Below, piece after piece: positions 42,823 through 51,453 of a DNA stretch of 64,000 nt. Source of the stretch: a candidate division Hyd24-12 bacterium UBA6080 (GTDB lineage Bacteria; Fermentibacterota; Fermentibacteria; Fermentibacterales; JCC-6). The DNA lies in the NCBI GenBank assembly GCA_002436025.1, contig DIXM01000003.1, positions 186,001 to 250,000 of the forward strand, given 5' to 3'. A program made the translations under genes and the position numbers. Each line of letters begins with the position of its first letter. The stretch's first letter is position 1. Under the pieces are notes generated by a model. That model was not told the DNA's origin, searched no databases, and worked only from the letters and a program-made list of their open reading frames with translations.

Positions 42823-42849
42823 TTTGGCAATTCCACGATACCACAAAAT
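42821..42849. promoter_or_regulatory. Dyad at the start point of the DUF4097/DUF2089 operon
   Basis: ATTTTG (42821-42826) and CAAAAT (42844-42849) form inverted arms 17 bases apart, covering the -10 end and the expected start point. The operon contains a DUF2089 helix-turn-helix gene, so autoregulation at this site is plausible. Confidence 0.35.
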
Positions 42850-42866
42850 GAAAGGAATTGACTAAA

Positions 42867-43769
42867 ATGAACGAAGAAAGAATGAAAGTGCTTGAAATGG
42901 TCGCCGATGGCACCATTTCCGCAGATGACGCTGCAAAGCTCCTCGACGCCCTGAACGAGAGCGGAGCGAAGCACCGCTTCCACGCGCCGCACCCGCCAAA
43001 ACCGCCCAGGCACGGAGCCTTCCACGGCGTTTTTCACACCATGGGTGACATGATGGGCGAAGTCATGAAAGAGATGCGGGTCGGCTTCGGGCGGGAAGAT
43101 GTTCCCTCCGAGGCTGTCGAAGCGCAGTCCCTTGACGAGGATGTCCCTTCCGGAGCTTCGGTCAGGGTGAAGAGTTCGGGTTTTAAGCTCTGCGGAACCT
43201 CGGGCAGCGTGAAGGTCACCCGCAGCGCCTCGGGAAGGCTTGTTGCCCGCCCTGCTGCCGGCGAAACGCTCAGGGTGCTTCGTGAAGGCGACGACATTCA
43301 GCTCTTCATTAGTGCAGGCGGAGTGGAACTTGAAGTGCCCGAGGCAGCGGGTTCGCTCGAACTCACCCTCAAGGCCGGAAGCATCTCCGTGAACGGCCTC
43401 CACTGTCCCCTGAGGGCAAGGACAATGGGCGGAAGCGTTCACCTTGTAAGACCCGGTGCCCACTTTTCGGTCAAGACGATGGGCGGAGGTCTTGAACTGG
43501 TGCTTGGCCCCGAATGGAACGGTGGCTCCAAGGCAAAGACAATGGGCGGCGGCGTTTCTGTTGAGCTTCTCAAGGGGTTCTCCGGAACGGTTGACGCCTC
43601 AACCATGGGAGGGTCCGTTGAAGCAACCGGTGTCAGGGTGATCGAAGACAAACCGTCACCGGGTTCATCCCGGAAAGTCGTTGCCATGGGCGAAAACGAA
43701 GGTTCCTCGATCCTCGTGGTGAAGACCATGGGCGGTGGTGTGTCGATCAGGGGCGGAGAGGATGTGTAA
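42867..43769 (+). CDS. DUF4097 protein with SHOCT-like N-terminal helix
   Basis: ATG 42867 has AAAGGA 11 bases upstream. Residues 2-30 (ERMKVLEMVADGTISADDAA) resemble the SHOCT/YvlB-type short helical domain found next to DUF4097. After a His/Pro-rich linker and an Met-rich helix, residues 95-300 form a DUF4097 beta-helix with recurring TMGGSV or TMGGGV turns (ARTMGGSVHL, VKTMGGGLEL, AKTMGGGVSV, STMGGSVEA). No signal peptide is present, so it is cytoplasmic. It is the first of three overlapping genes. Confidence 0.82.
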   Translation: MNEERMKVLEMVADGTISADDAAKLLDALNESGAKHRFHAPHPPKPPRHGAFHGVFHTMGDMMGEVMKEMRVGFGREDVPSEAVEAQSLDEDVPSGASVRVKSSGFKLCGTSGSVKVTRSASGRLVARPAAGETLRVLREGDDIQLFISAGGVELEVPEAAGSLELTLKAGSISVNGLHCPLRARTMGGSVHLVRPGAHFSVKTMGGGLELVLGPEWNGGSKAKTMGGGVSVELLKGFSGTVDASTMGGSVEATGVRVIEDKPSPGSSRKVVAMGENEGSSILVVKTMGGGVSIRGGEDV

Positions 43770-44133
43770 CACTCCCACACCCACTGCCTGTCCATCATGC
43801 GGTGAAGGTCTTCTGGTGATCAGGCTCGAGTGTCCGAAGTGCGGGACACAGGTCGCGGGGAAGTACAAGCTTTGTCCGGTCTGCACACTGACGGGTGAAA
43901 GTCGCGTTCTCTTCGACCTCTTCCTTGAGGCACGCGGGAACCTGAAGGCGGTTCAAAGGAAGCTGGGGGTCTCATACCCTACGGTCAGGGCCAGGATCGA
44001 CGACCTGTTCCGCGGCATGGGCGGTTTCGAGAGGCACCCGCTTGAGATACTCGACGACCTTCATCATGGTGAGATCAGTGTCGAAGAAGCGGTGGACATC
44101 CTTCGCGGAAGTTCCACCGAAGAGGAAGGATGA
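43762..44133 (+). CDS. DUF2089 zinc-ribbon/helix-turn-helix regulator
   Basis: ATG 43762 overlaps the preceding stop by eight bases; GGCGGAGAG is the ribosome site. The zinc ribbon is CPSCGEGLLVIRLECPKCG followed by CPVC, and the helix-turn-helix is ARGNLKAVQRKLGVSYPTVR, both typical of DUF2089. The C-terminus (LEILDDLHHGEISVEEAVDI) is another SHOCT-like helix that echoes the N-terminus of the preceding protein. It is the likely regulator of the operon. The -10 region dyad at 42821 is a candidate target. Confidence 0.82.
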   Translation: MCNTPTPTACPSCGEGLLVIRLECPKCGTQVAGKYKLCPVCTLTGESRVLFDLFLEARGNLKAVQRKLGVSYPTVRARIDDLFRGMGGFERHPLEILDDLHHGEISVEEAVDILRGSSTEEEG

Positions 44134-44136
44134 ATC

Positions 44137-44874
44137 ATGAGGTCGGGGGTTTTGCTTGCTGCCATGCTGCTTTCGTGGGCGGCGTGTTCCATCACGATGG
44201 GGGATGATCTTCTTGAGGAGAGAACGGAGAGCTTCTCCCTTGAACAGGGCGGAAACCTGTCCATACGGAACGTGAACGGTAATGTGAACATCGAACCATG
44301 GGACGGCTCGGTCGTTGAGGTTGTGCTGACCATTCGAGGCAACGCCGGAATGGGGATCCCCGAGGGGTTCGAGACCAAGGCTGTTGCCACGCCCTCATCC
44401 CTGTCCTACGAAGTGGAGTACCCCGAAGGGCCGAACACAGTGTCGGTGAGCTTCATTGTAAGGGTTCCCCGTGAGTTGTCCCTGAATGTTGTCGTCGAGC
44501 TCGAGAATGGAAGCATAACCATGGTTGGCCCCCATTTCGTCAACCTCGGGACCAGCAACGGAAGCATTACCGTCGAGGGCGCAGCAGGGGGCGACGGTGC
44601 CGAAACCACAAACGGGAACATCACCGCTTCGTTCACAGGGTTCTCCTCGGGCATGACGCTTGAGACGGTAAACGGAAGCATTCGGGCATCGCTTCCGGCT
44701 GATGCGGCCTTTTCCGCCGAAACGGTAAACGGAAACGTGACCGTCGAGGGGTTCAACACGACAGCATCTTCAAGCACCGGCGTCACCGTTCAGGGAGAGC
44801 CGGCCGCGGAGATCGGGACGGTGAACGGGAACATCACTGTTGACGTGATCCAGGCCTCAGTCTCCGGGCGTTAG
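44137..44874 (+). CDS. Exported DUF4097 protein
   Basis: A 245-residue protein with an N-terminal hydrophobic segment ending LSWAAC, a possible lipobox. The mature part is a repetitive beta-helix with recurrent NGSI/NGNI/NGNV turns about 20 residues apart (VNGNVNIEPWDG; NGSITMVGP; SNGSITVEG; TNGNITASFTG; VNGSIRASLP; VNGNVTVEG; VNGNITVDV). It belongs to the DUF4097 (LiaG/YvlB-like) family. As the third gene of the operon it may be the envelope-side counterpart of the cytoplasmic DUF4097 protein. It overlaps the antisense PHP gene by 41 bases. Confidence 0.8.
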   Translation: MRSGVLLAAMLLSWAACSITMGDDLLEERTESFSLEQGGNLSIRNVNGNVNIEPWDGSVVEVVLTIRGNAGMGIPEGFETKAVATPSSLSYEVEYPEGPNTVSVSFIVRVPRELSLNVVVELENGSITMVGPHFVNLGTSNGSITVEGAAGGDGAETTNGNITASFTGFSSGMTLETVNGSIRASLPADAAFSAETVNGNVTVEGFNTTASSSTGVTVQGEPAAEIGTVNGNITVDVIQASVSGR

Positions 44875-46600
44875 TTATCTCCTGCCCTTTCAGCAGCAGC
44901 CCCGTCTGCTCTGAAGAGAACCAGGTCGTTTCCACCCGGGAGTAGAACCAGCGGTAATACCTCCAGGCCAGCTCGTATAGGCCGTCATCCTCCGCACTCT
45001 GCTTCCGGGTTGGAACCAGGTTCCGGGTGAACAGCGCTTCAGCCCTTATTCCCAGCAGCTCCGCCCCCAGAAGGCCGACAAGCCCCGCCGGGCCGGGTGA
45101 AGCTATCATCATGTTGTCGTACTCCGCCTTTTCAAGCTCGCCAAGCATCTTCAGAAAGGGTGGGAAACCTATGATCATGTTGTTCAGTTCGGGTACTCTC
45201 AGGCGGCCAACCGGGCGGAAAACCCTTCCAGGAAGGTTGCTGTCCTCACCCAGGCACATTACGTCCGGGGGGTAACCGGCAAGTTGTCCCCTCAGTGTCC
45301 GTATCGACCGCCGGATGTCAGGCATGCCCGGCATTGAATCGGTTATCCAAACGGTCTTTCCCGACCTTTCAACAAGGCTGCGGGATGCCGGATAAGCTGC
45401 CGCCGCAGCTTTCAGAAGCCCTTCATCCTTGTGCTGGGCGGCGAACGCCGACACGTATGGCGCCACGGCCAGCGCCACGGGTGCCAGGGAAGCCAGGGAC
45501 TGGAAGCTCTCGAGGTACCTGCCGCTCTTCAACCTTCCCACCATCGTCGCGGCACAGCCAAGGGTCACCTGCTGGCTGATCTCGCATGCGTGGTCAAACC
45601 TTTCCATGTCGCTTTCGTCGCCTTGCGCCGATTCGGAACCCCCCGCCGAGAACAGGCTTTCAAAGGCCTTCAGGATGAGTTTTTCGTTCCTTGAAAGGCC
45701 CCGCGTCCTGTAGCCATTGATCAGGCGCCTTCCGACAGGCACCCCCGCAAGCCTTCTCACCACCGATCCCAGAAAACTCGTGCCTGCCGATTCCGGGCTT
45801 AGTTTGGACCTGTAGAAGAGGAAGGCGATCCTGTATATGGTGTGGGCCAGTCTGAAGCTCGTGCCGGCCCTTCCCCCGCTGATGTGCGCTCCGGAAGCGA
45901 GTATACGCAGGTACTCGTCAGGGCTTTCGCACCTTGCGGTCTCGGTGTAGGCGCACGCGCAGTGGAGCCCTCCGTGATCATCGCTGCCCCCCGTCAGGCA
46001 CTTCTTCCAGGGTTCCTCACCCCGGGGCTCGAGGTTGTGCTTCTCAGCAAGCCTGTAAAGGGTTTCCCTGTCAAGGCCCTCAATGATAGCCGTTGCGATG
46101 TTGCTTGCCCTGGGATGTCTGGAGCCGTTGAGCCCCTCGAACCGGTTGAAGAGGACAAGCAGTTTCTCGAAGATCTCAAGGTCGAGCCTGCCGTTGATGC
46201 TGTAGAGCGGGTGGGCGATGGAGTGAACGATCCGTTCCCGCTGAAGATAGCTCCGAAGGTCGTAAATGTTCTCGCGAAGCCTCTGGATCTCCCTGAACTG
46301 CGTTTCAGTGAAACCGTAGGCAAGGCAGTGGACCTTGCATCCGTTCTCGGGGAAATAAGTTGTCGCCTCGACACCGGTAAAGGTACCCGGAAGATGCGCT
46401 ATCTCGGTGCAACCCTCGATCCTGTTGTGATCGGTGATCGTGACGAAATCCATTCCCCGGCTTCTGCATGTGCGGTACACCTCGTGCGGGTCGGTGTAGC
46501 TCTCGGGAGCACCCAGTTTCTGAAGGACCCAGAACGAAGGCCTTTCGGAATGCGAGCTGTGGACATGCAGGTCCGCCCTGGACACTGCTTCTTTTGTCAT
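44834..46600 (-). CDS. PHP-domain phosphoesterase with long C-terminal domain
   Basis: ATG 46600 is preferred because GGAGG lies 5 bases upstream; ATG 46630 and 46618 in the same frame lack a ribosome site. The N-terminal PHP motifs are ADLHVHSSHSE (HxH), TITDHNRIEG, GVEATTYFPE, HSIAHPLYSINGRLDLE and LTGGSDDHGG, a complete metal-binding set. The C-terminal 300 residues (from about GTSFRLAHTIYRIAF) have helical and Rossmann-like stretches (KTVWITDSMPGMPDIRRSIR; MMIASPGPAGLVGLLGAELL) resembling a glycosyltransferase-type half. It is perhaps a phosphoesterase/transferase fusion; the substrate is unknown. Confidence 0.75.
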   Translation of the reverse strand: MTKEAVSRADLHVHSSHSERPSFWVLQKLGAPESYTDPHEVYRTCRSRGMDFVTITDHNRIEGCTEIAHLPGTFTGVEATTYFPENGCKVHCLAYGFTETQFREIQRLRENIYDLRSYLQRERIVHSIAHPLYSINGRLDLEIFEKLLVLFNRFEGLNGSRHPRASNIATAIIEGLDRETLYRLAEKHNLEPRGEEPWKKCLTGGSDDHGGLHCACAYTETARCESPDEYLRILASGAHISGGRAGTSFRLAHTIYRIAFLFYRSKLSPESAGTSFLGSVVRRLAGVPVGRRLINGYRTRGLSRNEKLILKAFESLFSAGGSESAQGDESDMERFDHACEISQQVTLGCAATMVGRLKSGRYLESFQSLASLAPVALAVAPYVSAFAAQHKDEGLLKAAAAAYPASRSLVERSGKTVWITDSMPGMPDIRRSIRTLRGQLAGYPPDVMCLGEDSNLPGRVFRPVGRLRVPELNNMIIGFPPFLKMLGELEKAEYDNMMIASPGPAGLVGLLGAELLGIRAEALFTRNLVPTRKQSAEDDGLYELAWRYYRWFYSRVETTWFSSEQTGLLLKGQEITNARRLRPGSRQQ

Positions 46601-46693
46601 GGCAACCTCCAGTCCCATATCTGTATACATAACCGGGTGGTGTTAAGGGAGGGTTAAGGCCATTCTGCCGTTGCTCATCCCGGAAGGATTGAC

Positions 46694-46722
46694 TTTTCAC
46701 TGCAGGCTCTGTTTCCTATATT
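46694..46722 (+). promoter_or_regulatory. Promoter candidate for the outer-membrane protein
   Basis: TTTTCA (46694-46699) and TATATT (46717-46722) are 17 bases apart. TTGACT overlaps the -35 box but would give a 22-base spacer. Confidence 0.45.
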
Positions 46723-46805
46723 CCGCCCAATTGCGGCGTACGCTGCAGTTGCGGGGTGTGGAAGAAGGCCCCATAAAGGGGTGCAATGCAAAACAAGGAG
46801 GAGAC

Positions 46806-47819
46806 ATGAGGAAGGCACTCACCGTTCTCGTGATGCTTGCGGTTGCCGCTTTCGCAAGCGACCCCAGGCTTACTGTTCTCGGGGGCGATGCCAGGCTGAT
46901 GCTTGACGACTATCTCGAGATGTGGGCTTACCCTGGCGTCATCGGCGACTACGAATTCGTAACCGGAAGCAGCGAGACCGATCAGAGCATCTCCGACGGC
47001 TGGTTCGGCATGACCAAGAACTTCGGCGAAACAACCTTTGGTGTTACCATCAACCATGACGATTACATGCACGAGTTCATCTTCAGCCCGGGTGGGTGGG
47101 GTGCGATCCTCTCCATCGACTACAGAAAGTTCACCAACGAAGACGAGAACTACCAGAAGGAGACCGCCATTGGTCTTGCCTGGGGCACCGAGATCGGCCT
47201 GTTCGGTGACTACACCGACCTCGCCCTGGGTGTTGGCTACGACAAGACCAGCATCGACATCGAAGAAGTCAACCCCTACTACGGCAATCTGAATGCCGGC
47301 GCCTCGGTTCGCGGCCATCAGGACACCTTCTTCAACCTGTTCCCCATCATCAGCGTTGGCCTCAACCAGAGCAGCAACGGCGATGATGAGAACGACTACA
47401 GCATCTCCACCATCAGCTTCGACCTGGGCGCCGGCCACAACCACATGATCGCCCCCAAGACCCAGTTCGTCGCGGGTGCCTTCGTCGGCGTTGCCAGCCT
47501 CAGCTACGGCGGCGACTACGAAGACATGGACTCCCAGATGACCATCACCATCCCCAGGCTCACCGGCGGGGTCGAGCAGAGCATCGGCAAATGGTTCATC
47601 CTTCGCGCCGGCGCCACCAGCAACACCCAGTACTGGTCCTCTGGCGACAGCAACGACTTCAGCACCAGCTTCAACACCAACTTCGGCGTGGGTCTCAAGT
47701 GGGACAACTTCATCCTCGACGCCACCATCGGTGAAGACTTCCTTCACGACGGTCCCTACATGATCGGCGGAGTCGGCAACGGCTTCCTCGGTCAGGTCGC
47801 GGCCACCTACAACTTCTAG
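46806..47819 (+). CDS. Predicted outer-membrane beta-barrel protein
   Basis: ATG 46806 follows AAGGAGGAG. Signal peptide RKALTVLVMLAVAAFA is cleaved about residue 18. The mature protein starts LTVLGGDARLMLDDYLEMW, a form common to FCB-group barrel proteins, then alternates polar and aromatic residues through about 12-14 strands and ends VAATYNF, with the terminal Phe used by the barrel-insertion machinery. Asp and Asn are abundant, with EDMDSQMTIT in a periplasmic-turn-like region. Porin or adhesin function is not determined. It is monocistronic: promoter upstream and bidirectional hairpin after it. Confidence 0.8.
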   Translation: MRKALTVLVMLAVAAFASDPRLTVLGGDARLMLDDYLEMWAYPGVIGDYEFVTGSSETDQSISDGWFGMTKNFGETTFGVTINHDDYMHEFIFSPGGWGAILSIDYRKFTNEDENYQKETAIGLAWGTEIGLFGDYTDLALGVGYDKTSIDIEEVNPYYGNLNAGASVRGHQDTFFNLFPIISVGLNQSSNGDDENDYSISTISFDLGAGHNHMIAPKTQFVAGAFVGVASLSYGGDYEDMDSQMTITIPRLTGGVEQSIGKWFILRAGATSNTQYWSSGDSNDFSTSFNTNFGVGLKWDNFILDATIGEDFLHDGPYMIGGVGNGFLGQVAATYNF

Positions 47820-47835
47820 TCATACGCATATGCAA

Positions 47836-47863
47836 AAGGGCGCCGGGGCAACCCGGCGCCCTT
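47836..47863. terminator. Bidirectional hairpin terminator
   Basis: AAGGGCGCCGGG and CCCGGCGCCCTT form a perfect 12-bp stem closed by a GCAA tetraloop. On the minus strand the stem is followed by TTTTGCATATG. It separates the outer-membrane gene from the convergent dehydrogenase gene. Confidence 0.75.
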
Positions 47864-47877
47864 CGTCAATTCTCCCG

Positions 47878-49002
47878 TCAGACCTCTTCCAGGCGGATGT
47901 TCCTCTGTTCGAGATGGTTCTGCACCAGATCGAAGCATGACTTGCCGGCAGCCACGTCTTCGGGGAACATGACTCCGGGCTTTGAAAGAAGCCCCGAAAG
48001 GATGAGCTCTATCCCGGCAGTGCATGTGTAGCCTGTGGTGCGGGCCATTGAGCTTGTGCGTGTCCTGCCGCAGTAGTGGTCGACAAGGCGCCAGCCCTTC
48101 CGTGAGACTCCGTCCGCGCCTTCGGCGTCAACGCTCATCACCGTGATGTCCCGGTCAGAGGGTTTCATCTGCCATGATTTCACAAGAAGCCTGGATGTGA
48201 GGTCAATGGGTGCAACCTCGGCGCCACCCCTCAGTTCGATCCTCCCCGTGGAAAGGAAACCGGAATCCCTGAGAAGGAGTACGGCGTCCCTGTGGCCGGG
48301 ATACCTCACGGTGCGTTCCTCCATTACGGGAACGCGGTCGCGGTAGCGGAGAAGTGAACGGAGGCCGTCGGTGAGAAAGTCCTCAAGTGTTCCCACGCCC
48401 GGAAAGTCGTAAACCTCAGGTTCGGAAAGCGCCGGGACCGTCACCACACGACCGTCCCTGACGATCCTGGCAGGTCTGGTGTACTCCTCCAGAACGTCTA
48501 TCGGGGAGAAGGGGGCAAGGTACTGCCAGGGCATTTTCCGTTCCACGGGAAGCCCTCCGACCCGGCACGTGAACTTTTTCATGGTACCCAGCGAAGCCAG
48601 TGCGCGGCCGAAAAGCATGTTGCTCAACCCCGGCGCAACGCCCATGTCCACGATGCATCGGACCCCGTGTTCCCGGGCGAACCCGTCGAGGTGGGCTGGG
48701 TCTTCCGGCATGAAGGAGATGTCGACCATGTCCACGCCGGCATGGATGGCCTGTTCGAGGACGGATAGCCCCATCCAGCCGGGAACTGCGTTAACAGCCA
48801 TGTCCGCGCCCGCAAGCGCGCCCGACGCCGACCCCGGGGATGACAGGTCGAGAACGACGCCTTCAATTCCCGGTTCATCGGAAACCCGCTTCAATGATTC
48901 AGGCGAACTGTCGAACACCCTCACCTTGTGCCCAGAGGCTGCCAGATCTCTGGCTATCGCGCTGCCTACCATTCCGCAGCCGAGAACCCTAACATCGCTC
49001 AT
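47878..49002 (-). CDS. Saccharopine dehydrogenase-like (LYS9-type) oxidoreductase
   Basis: A 374-residue protein with an N-terminal Rossmann fold (VRVLGCGMVGSAIARDLAASG) and the C-terminal dimerisation domain of the COG1748 family (VDMGVAPGLSNMLFGRALASLG; TGYTCTAGIELIL). Relatives include lysine 6-dehydrogenase, saccharopine dehydrogenase and carboxynorspermidine dehydrogenase. The substrate cannot be settled from the sequence; no linked amino-acid biosynthesis gene is near. The gene is probably monocistronic, ending at a bidirectional hairpin. Confidence 0.83.
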   Translation of the reverse strand: MSDVRVLGCGMVGSAIARDLAASGHKVRVFDSSPESLKRVSDEPGIEGVVLDLSSPGSASGALAGADMAVNAVPGWMGLSVLEQAIHAGVDMVDISFMPEDPAHLDGFAREHGVRCIVDMGVAPGLSNMLFGRALASLGTMKKFTCRVGGLPVERKMPWQYLAPFSPIDVLEEYTRPARIVRDGRVVTVPALSEPEVYDFPGVGTLEDFLTDGLRSLLRYRDRVPVMEERTVRYPGHRDAVLLLRDSGFLSTGRIELRGGAEVAPIDLTSRLLVKSWQMKPSDRDITVMSVDAEGADGVSRKGWRLVDHYCGRTRTSSMARTTGYTCTAGIELILSGLLSKPGVMFPEDVAAGKSCFDLVQNHLEQRNIRLEEV

Positions 49003-49135
49003 TCGTAACCCTTCGTTAAACTTCAGGATCCCTGCATATCAGCGGGCAATGATGACGCCCGCAGTGAAGTCTCGTCAATGGACCCCTTGACCCCGACCCG
49101 CGCCCTCAGCAAGAATCGGGTTCCCTCTCAGCTTT

Positions 49136-49843
49136 GTGATACAGGAAAGGGGGCGGACTCTGCGAACCACTTCCAAATTGTCAGATGTTCTCTATCTCGC
49201 CCGGACCTACAGGCGTGCCGCTCTTCCGCACAGACTGCACGTCATGATAAGAAGGGTAACCTGCCCGTTCGACAGGGTCGTGGACAAGGTGCCGGCTGGA
49301 GGACTTCATGCGGATGTGGGGTGCGGTCACGGGGTCCTGCTGGCGCTTCTGCACCGAAGAAACCCGGCCGGCGCGTTCCTGGGCCTGGATATCGACCGGA
49401 GGAAGATCGATCAGGCGAGGAGATGCGCACTTGACCGGATCGAGTACCGCTGCGGTGTGGTTGATGACCTTGAGCCCGGCAGTTTCGATTCCATGTCTGT
49501 TGTTGACGTGCTTTATCTGATGCCGAACAGCGGAAAGGCCCAGTTCCTCAAAGCATGTGCCCGAGCATTGAAACCCGGCGGGACGTTTGTGGTGAAAGCC
49601 CTTGTGGACACACCGCGGTGGAAACACCGTGTGATAGTGCTCGAAGAGCATGTAATGGTCAGGATCTTTAAGATAACCAAGGGCGAAACCATCAAGATAA
49701 CCTCACCCGGCGTTCTTGCCGGGATGATCCGCGAGGCGGGGTTCACTGAACCCGAAGTCATCGGGCTGGACAGGGGCTACCCGTACCCCCACTCGCTTTT
49801 TGTCTGCAGGCGGGCCGATGTTGAAGAAGGCTCAGCGCCATGA
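49136..49843 (+). CDS. Class I SAM-dependent methyltransferase
   Basis: A 235-residue protein with the SAM-binding motif HADVGCGHGVLLALL, an acidic second strand FLGLDIDRRKIDQARR, and a RALKPGGTFVVKALVD post-core strand. The N-terminus (VLYLARTYRRAALPHRLHVM) is basic and amphipathic. The start is uncertain: GTG 49136 is the first codon, with no clear ribosome site; the frame contains later TTG codons. Its stop overlaps the next gene, a GT-C-like membrane protein, so it may modify the same glycan or lipid. Confidence 0.82.
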   Translation: MIQERGRTLRTTSKLSDVLYLARTYRRAALPHRLHVMIRRVTCPFDRVVDKVPAGGLHADVGCGHGVLLALLHRRNPAGAFLGLDIDRRKIDQARRCALDRIEYRCGVVDDLEPGSFDSMSVVDVLYLMPNSGKAQFLKACARALKPGGTFVVKALVDTPRWKHRVIVLEEHVMVRIFKITKGETIKITSPGVLAGMIREAGFTEPEVIGLDRGYPYPHSLFVCRRADVEEGSAP

Positions 49844-51453
49844 GCCTTGACTCCGGCGGGTCACCCGGATATTCAAGCCCAATGGCTTCCGGAAGAGCTT
49901 TTGCGAGGATAACCCTTCCCCGGCTTGCGCTTGTGCTTCTGCTGGCGCCAATGCTGCTGGTGTGCGCAAGGGTGTTGTTGTCCGGCATCCCTGACCTTGC
50001 TGTGGAGGGGGACCTGGCCATGCTGGACATTTCCACCCGCAACCTGGCTGAAGGTCGATCGCTTCTGGGTCCCTATTCCCGGTTCGGGTTCAACCACCCG
50101 GGACCGGCATACCTTTTTCTCCGGATGCCCCTTTGCTTGATCACGGGGTGTTCCGGTTCGGCCTCCTACATCACAGTGCCGCTGCTCATAACGGTATGCC
50201 TGGCCGCTGCGTTCATCCTCGTGAGGAGGTCGTGCGGCGACACTGTTTCCATCGTGTTCTGCCTCCTGATACTGTTTTATCTCATGCAGACCTCTCCGGT
50301 GGTCTGGCTTCGGGACTGGAACCCCTTTGTGATAATCTTTCCCTTTCTTCTCTTCGTTATGGCCTGTGCCGCGGTGGCCTCGGGAAGGACGGGCTGGTTC
50401 CCGGCTGCTGTTGTCTGCGGCTCACTGGTGGCCCAGACCCACCTTGGGGGCGTGCCTGTCATTCTGATCCTGCTTCTTTTCATTCTTCCGGTGCATCGGC
50501 TGTTCGGTCGGGCCATTCCCGGGAAGGGAGGCAGGGTCGCAAGACCCGTTGTTGCGGGACTGGTTTTGGGATTGGCGCTCCTGCTTCCAGTTCTTGTTCA
50601 GGAACTTGCCCCGGGGGAGGGGAACATCACCAGGATTTTCCGGTTCATGGCCGGGAACCCCTCCGGAGTCGGGTTGAAGACCGCGCTTCGGGAATGGTCC
50701 GGAGCCCTTACGACATTCGAGACCGGGTTCCTTGCCCCGCGCTTTCTCCGCTCCCGGGGAATCCTGTTCCAGGTTGTGTTCGTGGTCGCTCTTCTCAGGT
50801 TGTTCTTAATCACGGGCTGCGCGGTCATCCTCCGTAAAACCGGGAGAAGCCCGTTCACAGGTTCCCTGGCTGTGTTTCTCATCGTCGCCCACCTTTCGAT
50901 GTTTCTCGGGGTTCTGCAGGTCAGGGGAGACCTTCACGAATACCTGTTCTGCTGGTTCTCGGTGACATCACCCCTTTCGTGGCTCGTTTTCATCGGAACC
51001 GTTGCGGTGTTCGCAAAGGGGAAGATCGCCCGTTTGTGGATCATCCAGCTGATCCTTACCCTGCCTGCATTTCTTATCGCAGGCTCTGTGGTCAGCAGAC
51101 TCGGGGTTTTCGGTCCCGGTCGTTTCGATCCCCTGGGCTACCACGATGAGCAGGTCGAAAGCCTTTCGGCTGAGCTGGCCCCATTGCTCGGTGCTCAAAG
51201 CGGAAGGAGCTGGTTCCTTGAACCCGTTCCAAGGGAGCTCTGGCCCGTGTCCGCCGGAGTTGTGAACCGCCTTTGCAGCAGGGGCCATGACATTAATCTC
51301 GACGCCTTCTTCGGCTCACTTGTCGGAACATCCCCGCCAGCGGGAGCAACGCGTCTGGTGCTCACCGAACGGGACTCTGCCGGGTCCGTCTGCATCGAGG
51401 CCTTCGACATCCAGGGCGACCCGATTCCGGGATCCTTTGGCGGGTCGATATGA
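49840..51453 (+). CDS. GT-C-like polytopic membrane protein
   Basis: A 537-residue integral membrane protein with about 11-12 helices. The first large extracytoplasmic loop has EGDLAMLDISTRNLAEGRSL, an acidic metal-binding-like segment, followed by FGFNHPGPAYLFLRMPLCL, a layout seen in GT-C glycosyltransferases that use polyprenyl-phosphate sugars. The C-terminal 120 residues are a soluble periplasmic-type domain. It starts at ATG 49840 overlapping the methyltransferase stop, and overlaps the next GT-C gene by four bases. The sugar donor and acceptor are unknown. Confidence 0.75.
   Translation: MSLDSGGSPGYSSPMASGRAFARITLPRLALVLLLAPMLLVCARVLLSGIPDLAVEGDLAMLDISTRNLAEGRSLLGPYSRFGFNHPGPAYLFLRMPLCLITGCSGSASYITVPLLITVCLAAAFILVRRSCGDTVSIVFCLLILFYLMQTSPVVWLRDWNPFVIIFPFLLFVMACAAVASGRTGWFPAAVVCGSLVAQTHLGGVPVILILLLFILPVHRLFGRAIPGKGGRVARPVVAGLVLGLALLLPVLVQELAPGEGNITRIFRFMAGNPSGVGLKTALREWSGALTTFETGFLAPRFLRSRGILFQVVFVVALLRLFLITGCAVILRKTGRSPFTGSLAVFLIVAHLSMFLGVLQVRGDLHEYLFCWFSVTSPLSWLVFIGTVAVFAKGKIARLWIIQLILTLPAFLIAGSVVSRLGVFGPGRFDPLGYHDEQVESLSAELAPLLGAQSGRSWFLEPVPRELWPVSAGVVNRLCSRGHDINLDAFFGSLVGTSPPAGATRLVLTERDSAGSVCIEAFDIQGDPIPGSFGGSI

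Noticed and set aside
46689..46722. TTGACT/TATATT promoter pair upstream of the outer-membrane gene
   Set aside because: The spacer would be 22 bases; the pair TTTTCA/TATATT with 17 bases is listed instead at moderate confidence.
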